The notes: generated by a model from the letters alone, not told the origin. A stretch of DNA of 11,220 nucleotides from a bacterium (GCA_021820025.1 JAKAEF010000022.1:1-11220); one strand, 5' to 3'. Counted from the first letter of the stretch, positions 1-6,996 are shown. A program made the numbers and translations.

Positions 1-47
1 TATATCATATATTGCTTGCTTATGCAAGAATTGGTTTCCTCGTTTTT

Positions 48-503
48 TTAAATGACTTGTGTTTGTATAGGTTTGGGAGCAAAAGCTCCTAATTGTTGCA
101 ATTGGTTTAGACTCACTTGTTGCGCATATGTTTGTGCATCAAAGTCTGCATATGCGCTAAATCCTCCTGTTTGCATAGCAATTTTCCCAGCAAGAATATT
201 TTGCTGCCAGATTGCTGCTTTTTGCGCTGCTGAAGCAGCATGGAACATTATTTCATCTCGAGAGAAAACTGTTTGATTTACCATAGCTAATGATGCCAAA
301 ACAAAAACACCTGCAGGACTCACATATCCTTCATCTGTATCGTGAACACTCAGTGTTTTAACAATTGCTTGTCGTTGTTCTAGTGGCGATAATGTAGCTA
401 ATCTTTGTGCCATTTTATCTGCAAGTGTTGCGTCTTGAAAGGGTTTTAATGCCTCATAGAAAGGTTCCAGATTTCCTTCTCTTTCATCTTGTCTTACTGC
501 CAT
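48..503 (-). CDS. Hypothetical soluble protein, Ala/Gln-rich
   Basis: I do not recognise this protein. From the ATG at 503 (MAVRQDE...) it has 151 residues and no signal peptide or membrane helix. The N-terminal half is charged; the C-terminal half is rich in Ala and Gln and looks helical, ending in a Pro/Gln-rich tail (APKPIQTQVI). A GTG at 528-530 would add nine residues (MLPFKRNKH), but neither start has a clear Shine-Dalgarno sequence. The same frame stays open upstream as far as a TGA at 546-548, beyond which lie 13 more open codons from an ATG at 587. Base composition differs from the neighbours: 181-240 has 27 G/C of 60, while nearby genes are plainly AT-richer. It is transcribed in the same direction as the mac-like operon but is separated from it by 136 bases carrying its own promoter and CRP-like sites, so it is probably a separate unit. 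Function unknown. Confidence 0.75.
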   Translation of the reverse strand: MAVRQDEREGNLEPFYEALKPFQDATLADKMAQRLATLSPLEQRQAIVKTLSVHDTDEGYVSPAGVFVLASLAMVNQTVFSRDEIMFHAASAAQKAAIWQQNILAGKIAMQTGGFSAYADFDAQTYAQQVSLNQLQQLGAFAPKPIQTQVI

Positions 504-562
504 ATGCTTATTTCGCTTGAATGGTAGCACTTGTATAAAATTTGGTCAAGAAACAAGTCCAT
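494..562 (-). CDS. Possible 22-codon ORF with Shine-Dalgarno, overlapping the next gene
   Basis: The frame starts at ATG 562 (MDLFLDQILYKCYHSSEISI...) and ends with TAA at 494-496. It therefore runs across the ATG at 503 in another frame. A purine-rich stretch at 570-579 (GGAAGAAGAG on the minus strand) stands seven bases before the ATG, the best ribosome-binding site in this leader. Its overlap with the downstream start would allow translational coupling. No protein family is recognised; it could be chance. Confidence 0.2.
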   Translation of the reverse strand: MDLFLDQILYKCYHSSEISIWQ

Positions 563-587
563 TAATTTTCTCTTCTTCCAGGCTCAT
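546..587 (-). CDS. Possible 13-codon leader ORF
   Basis: The frame reads MSLEEEKINGLVS then TGA. Its ATG lies three bases after the start site expected from the -10 box at 597-602. It is in the same frame as the downstream protein: after the TGA come PNFIQ, then the GTG at 530, without another stop. It may be a leader peptide, the original N-terminus cut off by a nonsense mutation, or chance. Thirteen codons are too few to show coding by composition. Confidence 0.2.
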   Translation of the reverse strand: MSLEEEKINGLVS

Positions 588-596
588 ATTGTAGAA

Positions 597-602
597 ATTA
601 TA
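597..602 (-). promoter_or_regulatory. -10 box of the promoter for the 48-503 gene
   Basis: A perfect TATAAT on the minus strand predicts transcription from about A590. The -35 position 17 bases upstream (CATACA, 620-625) matches the consensus poorly and overlaps the nearer CRP-like site, the usual arrangement of activator-dependent promoters. Confidence 0.5.
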
Positions 603-623
603 GGTCTCTAAAAGTAGTTTGTA

Positions 624-662
624 TGTGAAAAAAATGACAAAACTATGTGATCAATCTCACAT
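624..662 (-). promoter_or_regulatory. Two tandem CRP/FNR-family-like operator sites
   Basis: At 645-662 there is a perfect inverted repeat, ATGTGA-N6-TCACAT, containing the TGTGA-N6-TCACA core known for E. coli CRP. At 624-639 a second copy, TGTGA-N6-TGACA, has one mismatch in the core. The centres (653.5 and 631.5) are 22 bases apart and fall at -63.5 and -41.5 from the start predicted at 590. Alternatively, the perfect palindrome could form a 6-bp RNA hairpin just downstream of the permease stop and act as a weak terminator, since the tail AGTTTTGTCATTTTTTT follows on the minus strand. The palindrome is seen directly; the binding protein is inference. Confidence 0.45.
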
Positions 663-666
663 TTAG

Positions 667-1881
667 TTATTCATAACGAAGCGCATCTATTGGAGAAAGC
701 TTTGCTGCCCGTCGTGCAGGATATATGCCAAAGATAATGCCTACCATCATAGAGACTCCAAAGGCAATTAAAATCGCAACTGGGTTAACGATAAATGGAA
801 TGCCAAAAAGAATTGAAACTAAAAATGCTCCGCCTATCCCTACTAAAATTCCAAGAATTCCCCCTAATCCTGACATAACTGCTGCCTCTATAAGAAACTG
901 TAAAAGAATATCCCTTTCTAAGGCTCCAATAGATTTTAAAAGTCCTATCTCTTTTGTTCTTTCTGTTACCGATACCAACATAATATTCATTACACCCACT
1001 CCTCCAACAACTAATGAAATTGCTGATATAGCAACAATAACGAGTGTTAGCATGTTTGTTATTGTTTGTATGGTAGAAATTGCATCGGTAGCACTTGCAA
1101 CGATAAAATCATTTTGATCTTTTTCTTTTAAATTATGTCTGTCTCTCAAAAATGCTGTTACTTGGGCAATGGTATCGTTTATTAAGTTAACATTTTTAAC
1201 ACTAATATCGACTTCTCGGATATGCACCCCACCTGGGATTTCGTTTCGTGCTGTATTAAAGGGAATAAAAATTGCATTATCAAAAAAACTTCCAAACAAT
1301 ACGCTGCTTGATCTGGCAACTCCGACTATTCTATACGTTTTGTTTCCTATTTTTATTTTTTCTCCGATAACATTTGCGTCTTTACCAAAAAAAGTTTCTG
1401 CTGCCTTTGCCCCTATCACCACTACTCTTTGGGCTTCGAGATTACTTTCTTCTGAATAAAATTCTCCTTGGACCATATTGGGTTTTAGCATATCCGAAAT
1501 TTCTGGGCTCATGCCATAAATTAATAGAGTTTTATCTATTTCATTTGCAGAAACAGTTAGTGTTGAAGTTACAAATGCGCCGACTTCTTGAATATTTGTA
1601 AATGATTGATTTCTTCGTATTGCATCAACATCTTGCGTTGTAATAGTTTCGGCGCCTCCTGTAAGACTAGCCAAAGCAGAACTGCCTGGATTAATTTGAA
1701 AAAAATTTGTTCCAAAACTTGATAATTCATTGGTAACAAATGCCACAGCCCCTTGTCCAATAGAAAAAATTAAAATAACAGATGAAATACCAATAATTAT
1801 GCCCAACATAGTTAAAAAGGTACGCATAAAATTGCTTCTTAATGCTTGAAATGCCGAAATAAAAAGTTCTTTATAATCCAT
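667..1881 (-). CDS. MacB/FtsX-family ABC transporter permease
   Basis: This is the 404-residue permease of a MacAB-like exporter. It has the family layout: a cytoplasmic N-terminus (FQALRSNFMRTFLTMLGIII) leading into helix 1 (about 23-43), an extracytoplasmic MacB-type domain (about 45-270), then three helices (about 275-300, 328-352, 368-389). The conserved FtsX-domain segment VSVTERTKEIGLLKSIGA lies at about 303-320, and the family ending PARRAAKLSPIDALRYE is intact. The length is typical of a permease without a fused ATPase. The ATG is four bases after the stop of the ATPase gene, so the two are cotranscribed and probably translationally coupled. MacB-type systems do not carry substrate through the membrane helices; they couple cytoplasmic ATP use to conformational change outside. 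The substrate (peptide, lipid, toxin) cannot be read from sequence. Confidence 0.93.
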   Translation of the reverse strand: MDYKELFISAFQALRSNFMRTFLTMLGIIIGISSVILIFSIGQGAVAFVTNELSSFGTNFFQINPGSSALASLTGGAETITTQDVDAIRRNQSFTNIQEVGAFVTSTLTVSANEIDKTLLIYGMSPEISDMLKPNMVQGEFYSEESNLEAQRVVVIGAKAAETFFGKDANVIGEKIKIGNKTYRIVGVARSSSVLFGSFFDNAIFIPFNTARNEIPGGVHIREVDISVKNVNLINDTIAQVTAFLRDRHNLKEKDQNDFIVASATDAISTIQTITNMLTLVIVAISAISLVVGGVGVMNIMLVSVTERTKEIGLLKSIGALERDILLQFLIEAAVMSGLGGILGILVGIGGAFLVSILFGIPFIVNPVAILIAFGVSMMVGIIFGIYPARRAAKLSPIDALRYE

Positions 1882-1885
1882 ATTG

Positions 1886-2590
1886 TTAAAATCCGGTCCC
1901 TTCGTCTTTAGTTATTTTCCCATCCAGAATTTGTATTTTTCTATGGGCAAAAGAGGCAATTTTTTCATCGTGAGTAATAACGGCTACCGTACTTCCTTTT
2001 TCATGTAAATCATGCAAAAGCGTCATAATTTCATGAGAAGTTGTTGAGTCTAAATTCCCTGTTGGTTCATCGGCTAAAATAATTGCCGGGTTCATAATTA
2101 AAGCTCTGGCAATTGCAACTCGCTGAATTTGTCCTCCCGAAAGTTGGTTGGATAAATTGTTCACTTTGTCCGCAATGCCAACTAATTCCAATGCATGCAT
2201 AACGCGCTCTTTTCTCTCTTGCGGCTTTATACCTGCATAAATCATTGGTCTTTCAACATTTTTAAAAACAGATGTTCGGGGAAGTAAATTGAAAGATTGA
2301 AACACAAACCCAATATCTTTGTTCCTTATTTTTGCCAGTTCATCTTGCGTGTAGCTTGTAATATTTTTTCCTTTGAGTAAGTAAGTTCCTGTCGTTACTG
2401 TGTCCAATGCCCCAAGAATATGCATAAGTGTTGACTTACCACTTCCCGATGGCCCCATAATAGATACAAACTGTCCTTCTCCAATAATTAATGAAATCCC
2501 ATTGATTGCAACGTATGCTTCTCCGCTTCCCATAGGATAACTTTTAGTGATATTGATTAGTTGTATCAAATGACTTTTTGCTGTTGTCAT
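1886..2590 (-). CDS. ABC transporter ATP-binding protein, MacB/LolD type
   Basis: This 234-residue nucleotide-binding subunit is complete. It shows Walker A GPSGSGKST (46-54), Q-loop Q98 (FVFQSFNLLP), signature LSGGQ (150-154), Walker B IILADE with catalytic Glu175, D-loop NLDS (179-182) and H-loop His207 (ITHD). FVFQSFNLLPRTSVFKNVE and DEPTGNLDS are typical of the LolD/FtsE/MacB group that works with FtsX-like permeases. The ATG overlaps the TGA of the adaptor gene (ATGA, 2587-2590), so it should be translationally coupled to it. It would energise the permease encoded directly downstream. No fused membrane domain is present, unlike E. coli MacB, where ATPase and permease are one chain. Confidence 0.95.
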   Translation of the reverse strand: MTTAKSHLIQLINITKSYPMGSGEAYVAINGISLIIGEGQFVSIMGPSGSGKSTLMHILGALDTVTTGTYLLKGKNITSYTQDELAKIRNKDIGFVFQSFNLLPRTSVFKNVERPMIYAGIKPQERKERVMHALELVGIADKVNNLSNQLSGGQIQRVAIARALIMNPAIILADEPTGNLDSTTSHEIMTLLHDLHEKGSTVAVITHDEKIASFAHRKIQILDGKITKDEGTGF

Positions 2591-3825
2591 AGTCCAAGTA
2601 AGCCTGGTCTTGTGGCTGTAACATTGGTGAGAGCAGAAATAATTTGTTGATTTTCTGTTACTCCCTTAACAATTTCTGTTCTATCGAGTCCTTTTACCCC
2701 AATAATTACCGGTATGTAGGTTACTGTATTATTTTTTAGAATTCTTATAGCTTTTCCTCCTTGATATAAAACGATTGCTCCATTAGAAACTGTTAATACA
2801 TTTTTTACTTCTTTAGTCGTTATATCTACATCAAATGTCATACCCGCCCTAAGTTGATTGTCATTGTCATCAACTTGGGCATAGACATTGTATGTAACAA
2901 CACCTGCAGCATTTTGCCCTATTGAATCAATTCGTAGTACGGTTCCTGTATATGTTTTGTCTTTATATGCATCTGGGAGAATAACAATTTTTTGCCCTTT
3001 TTGTATTTTTGCGATGTTGCTTTGGCCAACAGATATTTTTGCAGTCGTCATTGTATCATTGGTTAAAAGAAGCACAGGAGTTGGAGATGGGTCTAGTAAG
3101 CTTTGCACTGCAACAGAATCGCCTGAACCAGCAGATATATTGGCAACTGTTCCATCCATTTGTGCTGTAATTGTTGTTGTTTGCGTTGCTTGATAAGCAG
3201 TCCAGGAAGATGCAACAGATGCATTATCTTTAGCAATAACCCCCTGTTGATTTTTATACTTAGATTCAGCTGCAAACCAATCGTCTTGAGCAGTTGTAAA
3301 TGCCGGTAAAACTCTATTGGAAGTAACAGGCGATCCGTCTGAGTTTTGGTACGTAGAATTTGTTGCTAAATCGGTATATACCTTCCACGCTGCAAACATA
3401 GAAGACTGTAAGCTATATAAACTTGCAGTATCTGCTTCTAAAGTTGCTTTTGCCGATAAATAAGATGCATATGCAGTTTGTTTCTCCTGTTCAGTGGCGT
3501 TACTGATCACTTTAAACAAGTTTTGACCTTTTTTTACCTGCTGCCCATTTTGCACATACATTTCTGCAATATAGCCATTAGTTGGAGAATAAACGGCAGC
3601 ATCTCCGTTGGAAACAATTTCTCCGGATTCTGATACCACTTCTGAAAGGTTAGTTTTCTGTACATTTTCGAAAACATACCCACTATTGTTAGCGTTATTA
3701 CGAACAATTACCCCAATTACAATGGCTATAACAACAATAATACCTACAACCAGAAGCTTCTTTTTGAAGGACAATGATAAAAAAAACATTACTGGTTTTG
3801 TCAAAAAACCAAAAATACCGCCCAT
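2587..3825 (-). CDS. HlyD/MacA-like periplasmic adaptor (membrane fusion) protein
   Basis: This 412-residue protein is the first gene of the efflux operon. One membrane anchor (about 22-41) follows a short cytoplasmic N-terminus. A split lipoyl-like domain is visible (YSPTNGYIAEMYVQNGQQV at about 79-97 and ITAQMDGTVANISAGSGDSV at about 219-238), with a helical insert between the halves (about 110-215). A beta-barrel (about 258-337, ending RAGMTFDVDITT) and a membrane-proximal domain (about 342-405) follow. The helical insert is Ala/Ser/Gln-rich and looks less regular than in Gram-negative MacA. In organisms without an outer membrane such adaptors assist export without a TolC partner. The ATG at 3825 has AGTAGG eight bases upstream, one of the few plausible Shine-Dalgarno sequences here. 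The stop overlaps the ATPase start. Confidence 0.88.
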   Translation of the reverse strand: MGGIFGFLTKPVMFFLSLSFKKKLLVVGIIVVIAIVIGVIVRNNANNSGYVFENVQKTNLSEVVSESGEIVSNGDAAVYSPTNGYIAEMYVQNGQQVKKGQNLFKVISNATEQEKQTAYASYLSAKATLEADTASLYSLQSSMFAAWKVYTDLATNSTYQNSDGSPVTSNRVLPAFTTAQDDWFAAESKYKNQQGVIAKDNASVASSWTAYQATQTTTITAQMDGTVANISAGSGDSVAVQSLLDPSPTPVLLLTNDTMTTAKISVGQSNIAKIQKGQKIVILPDAYKDKTYTGTVLRIDSIGQNAAGVVTYNVYAQVDDNDNQLRAGMTFDVDITTKEVKNVLTVSNGAIVLYQGGKAIRILKNNTVTYIPVIIGVKGLDRTEIVKGVTENQQIISALTNVTATRPGLLGL

Positions 3826-3842
3826 AAAAGATACCTACTATT

Positions 3843-3871
3843 ACTGTAATATTAAAAAAATCAAAATGCAA
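3843..3871 (-). promoter_or_regulatory. Candidate promoter of the efflux operon
   Basis: TTGCAT (3866-3871) and TACAGT (3843-3848) are separated by 17 bases on the minus strand. The predicted transcript would have a leader of about 11 bases beginning AGG. Both boxes are imperfect, so this is only the best candidate between the operon and the divergent tRNA gene. Confidence 0.3.
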
Positions 3872-3891
3872 TGATATTTGTTCTGCGCTTA

Positions 3892-3920
3892 TTGCTCAGA
3901 AGCTGGATATTAGATATAAT
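3892..3920 (+). promoter_or_regulatory. Promoter of tRNA-Gln
   Basis: A perfect TATAAT at 3915-3920 stands 17 bases after a weak -35 box, TTGCTC (3892-3897). Transcription would start near 3927, four bases before the mature tRNA 5' end, leaving a very short leader for RNase P. Confidence 0.6.
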
Positions 3921-3930
3921 TTAGGTATAT

Positions 3931-4001
3931 TGCTGGATCGTCTAACGGTAGGACAACGGACTTTGGATCCGTTTATTCTGGTTCGAATCCAGGTCCAGCA
4001 G
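3931..4001 (+). tRNA. tRNA-Gln (anticodon UUG)
   Basis: It folds as a complete cloverleaf. The acceptor stem TGCTGGA (3931-3937) pairs with TCCAGCA (3994-4000) over all 7 pairs. The D stem is GTC/GAC (3940-3942, 3952-3954). The anticodon stem ACGGA/TCCGT (3956-3960, 3968-3972) encloses CTTTGGA, giving anticodon TTG at 3963-3965. The T arm (3977-3993) has loop TTCGAAT and one G-U pair. The first pair is U1-A72, known as an identity feature of bacterial tRNA-Gln. The discriminator is G4001 and CCT follows, so the CCA end is not encoded and must be added. Confidence 0.95.
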
Positions 4002-4022
4002 CCTAAAAAAGGCTTTTATTTT
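4000..4022 (+). terminator. Short intrinsic terminator overlapping the tRNA 3' end
   Basis: AGCC (4000-4003) pairs with GGCT (4011-4014) around an A-rich loop, followed by the T-rich run TTTATTTTT. The stem has only 4 bp and uses the last two bases of the tRNA, so it competes with the acceptor stem; termination may be partial. Confidence 0.4.
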
Positions 4023-4034
4023 TAAAAATCAAAA

Positions 4035-4406
4035 ATGAAAAGACCAATCTTTTTATCAGTATGGCTAGCTATACTGCTTATCTCTTCTGTTGCACTCACA
4101 GTTGATTCCCTCACTTATCTTCCCATGATACGTCTTACGAAAGATTACATTAGTCTTATTGGCATTGTCGCTGGATTTGTGCAAATATGGGCGGTAATTC
4201 AGCTGCTTAGATGGAAAAAGATAGGCATTCCTCTTTTATTATTTTCAGCAATTACAATACTGTTAGTAACTGCAGTTAATGAGTTTATGATTATTTCCAA
4301 TATAAACAAAATTATTGTAAGTATGGGAATGGTTTTGGTGGTCAATATTGTTATCCTTGGGATTTTATATTTGGCAATAAGACCTGTTTGGAAAAACTTC
4401 AAATAA
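4035..4406 (+). CDS. Small four-helix membrane protein, unknown function
   Basis: This 123-residue protein has four predicted membrane helices (about 5-23, 38-58, 63-84, 93-115), short loops and a basic C-terminus (RPVWKNFK). The sequence KRP before helix 1 and the RWKK between helices 2 and 3 suggest both ends lie in the cytoplasm. I recognise no family motif. The ATG is 33 bases after the tRNA and has no Shine-Dalgarno sequence. No clear promoter lies between them, so it may be expressed by readthrough of the weak tRNA terminator. It converges with the glycosyltransferase gene, with 63 bases between the stops. Confidence 0.7.
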   Translation: MKRPIFLSVWLAILLISSVALTVDSLTYLPMIRLTKDYISLIGIVAGFVQIWAVIQLLRWKKIGIPLLLFSAITILLVTAVNEFMIISNINKIIVSMGMVLVVNIVILGILYLAIRPVWKNFK

Positions 4407-4469
4407 TTAGGATCACCTATATTTCATAATTCTTATATCTATTGAAAATAAAATAGAAATAAATTTTTA

Positions 4470-5915
4470 TTACTTGCGGATATAAATGATATTACGATTT
4501 ATCGTAATTAATGGTTGATATTGTTTTAAAACATTGGAAGTAAGTAAAAGCTTTAATCTACCGTTCCATGGAATAAGCAATTTCGGATGAGTAATATTAA
4601 TTATTTGCTCAAATTTCTCCTTAGTTAAATTTCCCGAATCAATTCTAACAAATGATAGGTCAGATAATTGAGGAGGAGGCATTCTTTGGGTTGTTGTATT
4701 TAGGATTTCTTCATCTGTAACAATCTCATCAGTTTGTTTTGTACTATTAGTAATAATATTGACAATTTGTTTTTGATTATTAGGCAAAAAATATTGAGGA
4801 ATTTTTGTGTATTTTATATATGTTATTAATACAGCGGTTGTACAAATAATTATGCCAATTGCTGCATATATGTTTTTATGTTTATTTAAAACACGAGACA
4901 AGAGTATTGAAAATAGTAAAACAAATGGCGCAGCGAGCATGCTAATATGATGAAAAAATAGTGGTCTATAAAAGAAAAAGAAAGCAAAAGAAAGTACAGA
5001 CCAAAATAAAACTGGCAAAATAGGAAGTTTAAAGACAAATTTATTTTTAATAAAAGTTAAAATTATTGCACTCAAAATTATTCCAAGCAAAATACTATCT
5101 TGTTTTAAATATGCAAATAAAAGTGGCGAAATTCTTGCTTTCCCAAATGATGAAAGTCGAAGTCCAAGGACAATATTAAATATCGTAGAAAGTCCAAATA
5201 ACTGTTGGAATAGATAAAGGAATAATAGTGTAATTATTATAAAAATTAAAATAAGTTTTTTGCCTTGATTAGTAATAAATAAAGAGAAAAATTCAACAAC
5301 ATATTTTTTAATTGTGTATATTTTTTTATTTTGAATAATTCTTTCATCATCTAAAATGCTTATAAGAAGAATAAAAAAAGAAGGAACAAAAAAGAAACTT
5401 AATTTTGTCCAGAAAGAGAGGTTAAGAAAAAATATGGAACAAATATACCAAATGATTTTTTTATCTCTTTTAAATAGCAAAAGCATTGCAAAGCTTATTA
5501 ACGTGAATGCATTCACAAGTCCATCTGATTGAAACGTATGAATTTGATTTGCAAAACTTTGGGAAAGGATTAATAACCCAATAGATAAAATTCCAATCCA
5601 GAAATTTTTCAATTCGTACCCAATAATGAGTAATGATATTAACCCCATCATAGAATATATTACTATTGCAAGTCTTGCTGCGTGCAAAGTTTTCCCAAAT
5701 AATAAAAATAAAGGATATACGCTTAGTAAAAATCCAGGAGGTTGAGAAAGAAATGTTTGTGTATAAGCGGAATGCCCTTTTGAGATTAAAAGAAATGTTG
5801 TAGTATAAATTCCTTCGTCATTATCACTTACTGGTTGTTGAATAAAATGAAGCTGAAAAATAAAAAATATTAATAAGAAACAACTTGCAAAAATAAGAGG
5901 AAAATCTTTTTTCAT
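4470..5915 (-). CDS. GT-C fold membrane glycosyltransferase (ArnT/PMT-like)
   Basis: From the ATG at 5915 this is a 481-residue polytopic protein with about ten or more membrane helices. The first outside loop carries acidic residues in the place of the GT-C catalytic motif (DNDEGIYTTT, about 31-40), followed by QPPGF (59-63), as in polyprenyl-phosphate-sugar-dependent transferases. The last 100 residues form a soluble domain containing RMPPPQLSDLSFVRIDSGNL, a pattern common in bacterial GT-C proteins. It probably moves a sugar from a lipid-phosphate donor to a surface lipid, glycan or protein; sugar and acceptor are unknown. I chose ATG 5915 over the in-frame TTG at 5954 because a TATAAT (5922-5927) lies between them, exactly spaced for transcription to start at the ATG. 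It diverges from the acyltransferase gene. Confidence 0.82.
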   Translation of the reverse strand: MKKDFPLIFASCFLLIFFIFQLHFIQQPVSDNDEGIYTTTFLLISKGHSAYTQTFLSQPPGFLLSVYPLFLLFGKTLHAARLAIVIYSMMGLISLLIIGYELKNFWIGILSIGLLILSQSFANQIHTFQSDGLVNAFTLISFAMLLLFKRDKKIIWYICSIFFLNLSFWTKLSFFFVPSFFILLISILDDERIIQNKKIYTIKKYVVEFFSLFITNQGKKLILIFIIITLLFLYLFQQLFGLSTIFNIVLGLRLSSFGKARISPLLFAYLKQDSILLGIILSAIILTFIKNKFVFKLPILPVLFWSVLSFAFFFFYRPLFFHHISMLAAPFVLLFSILLSRVLNKHKNIYAAIGIIICTTAVLITYIKYTKIPQYFLPNNQKQIVNIITNSTKQTDEIVTDEEILNTTTQRMPPPQLSDLSFVRIDSGNLTKEKFEQIINITHPKLLIPWNGRLKLLLTSNVLKQYQPLITINRNIIYIRK

Positions 5916-5921
5916 ACTGCT

Positions 5922-5927
5922 ATTATA
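5922..5927 (-). promoter_or_regulatory. -10 box for a leaderless glycosyltransferase transcript
   Basis: TATAAT on the minus strand is followed by six bases and then the ATG at 5915, so the expected +1 is the A of the start codon. A second TATAAT at 5938-5943 could give a 16-base leader. No good -35 box accompanies either. Confidence 0.5.
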
Positions 5928-5939
5928 TAGGGAGTCTAT

Positions 5940-5945
5940 TATACT
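5940..5945 (+). promoter_or_regulatory. Candidate -10 box of the acyltransferase gene
   Basis: TATACT predicts a start near 5952 and a leader of about eight bases before ATG 5960. It overlaps the outer minus-strand TATAAT at 5938-5943. The -35 position (CTGCTA, 5917-5922) is weak. Confidence 0.4.
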
Positions 5946-5959
5946 TTGTTTCAAGTACT

Positions 5960-6949
5960 ATGAATAGCCTAAGAGAAACAAAACAACATTTTTATATTTT
6001 TGATATTTTACGAGTGATTTTGATTTTACTTGTAATCAACCTACACATTCGAATTATTACTTATGGTTCTGTAAATTTTTTCGAACAATTTACTTGGTAT
6101 GCAGTTCCATTGTTTATAGTTTTATCTTTTTTTCTAGGAAGTAAATATTTTTTAACAGAAAAATTATCGTGGAAATTTGTATTAGTTCGATCAAAAAGAT
6201 TATTAGCTCCTTTATTTTTCTGGTCAGTAATGGGTTTCTTAGTACATCCTAATCTATTTTCTTTCCAAAACTTTTCTCTACAAATATTTACCGGACAGGT
6301 AGTAAATGTCTCTTTATATTATTTAAATCTTTTGTTTTTATTTACTCTGTTATTTTGGGGATTAACAATTTTTTCTCTATCTAAGAGACTAATTATTTAT
6401 CTTTCCCTTTTTATACTTGTTTTCCTCCTTGAGTATTCTTCAATTAACTATACATTTTTTGCAAAACAAATTTTTCCAATTGCCAAAACATATGGTAGGT
6501 TTATTGAATTACTTCCTTTTCCAATAATTGGAATATTGTTTGCAGTACTTAATAAGCGCAAAAAAATGTTTTTAGTTATAGTTTTTATTTTATCTACACT
6601 CTTATTTTTTATTTCTTATGCATGGAGCAAACCTTCTGATTTTCATTATTCCGGAATTACTTTAATTTTGGGTTCAATTTTTATTTTCTCGCTTTCCCTT
6701 TTATTGTCCCCATTAATAGGTAAAAATATAGTAACAAAACTCTTTTCACTACTAGGTAAATATACATTCGGCGTTTATTTATTACACTTTATTCTGCTTG
6801 AGTATATTTTAAAAATATTTCCTTTTTTAATAAAGCTTTTAAGCTTATATCCTGTTAATGCATTCATCTGTTTTACAAGTTTGTGTTATATTTTATGCAT
6901 GCTAACTGATAGAATCACTTTGCAAAAACTTTCTTTTCTTTTTCAATAG
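5960..6949 (+). CDS. Acyltransferase family 3 membrane protein (OafA/WecH-like)
   Basis: This 329-residue protein has about ten membrane helices. It shows the family signature FDILRVILILLVINLH (14-29), in which the LR pair and His29 match the conserved Arg and putative catalytic His. VPLFIVLSFFLGSKYF (49-64), RSKRLLAPLFFW (77-88) and LGKYTFGVYLLH (265-276) also fit. Family members transfer acetyl, succinyl or other acyl groups from the cytoplasmic side to sugars of O-antigen, capsule, peptidoglycan or glycolipids. Together with the divergent GT-C glycosyltransferase it suggests a small surface-glycan modification locus. The start ATG at 5960 has no Shine-Dalgarno sequence. The C-terminus lacks the SGNH domain found in many OafA proteins, so it is the membrane-only form. 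Acyl donor and acceptor cannot be determined. Confidence 0.88.
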   Translation: MNSLRETKQHFYIFDILRVILILLVINLHIRIITYGSVNFFEQFTWYAVPLFIVLSFFLGSKYFLTEKLSWKFVLVRSKRLLAPLFFWSVMGFLVHPNLFSFQNFSLQIFTGQVVNVSLYYLNLLFLFTLLFWGLTIFSLSKRLIIYLSLFILVFLLEYSSINYTFFAKQIFPIAKTYGRFIELLPFPIIGILFAVLNKRKKMFLVIVFILSTLLFFISYAWSKPSDFHYSGITLILGSIFIFSLSLLLSPLIGKNIVTKLFSLLGKYTFGVYLLHFILLEYILKIFPFLIKLLSLYPVNAFICFTSLCYILCMLTDRITLQKLSFLFQ

Positions 6950-6996
6950 AATTTCATTAATAAGCCAAAACTACGTATTTGTATATTTTTTGCTTT

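Noticed and set aside
15..28. Hairpin CTTGC/GCAAG downstream of the 48-503 gene, possible terminator
   Set aside because: Only 5 bp, and on the minus strand it is followed by AATATATG rather than a T run.
546..548. Reassigned UGA codon (as glycine or tryptophan) throughout the genome
   Set aside because: Six proteins of 234-795 residues are free of in-frame TGA, and TGA ends two genes in tight ATGA overlaps; a recoded genome would show TGA inside long genes.
725..1117. Long plus-strand reading frame opposite the permease gene (similar ones elsewhere)
   Set aside because: It is the antisense of a well-conserved protein and has no family motif or start signal of its own.
4438..4457. Hairpin TCTATT/AATAGA between convergent genes as a terminator
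   Set aside because: The stem is almost entirely A-T pairs and the T run is offset from it; such structures are expected by chance in AT-rich DNA.
5916..5954. TTG start at 5954 adding 13 residues to the glycosyltransferase
   Set aside because: The segment holds two TATAAT boxes and translates to a polar stretch unlike a needed N-terminus; ATG 5915 begins with a normal basic residue pair and membrane helix.
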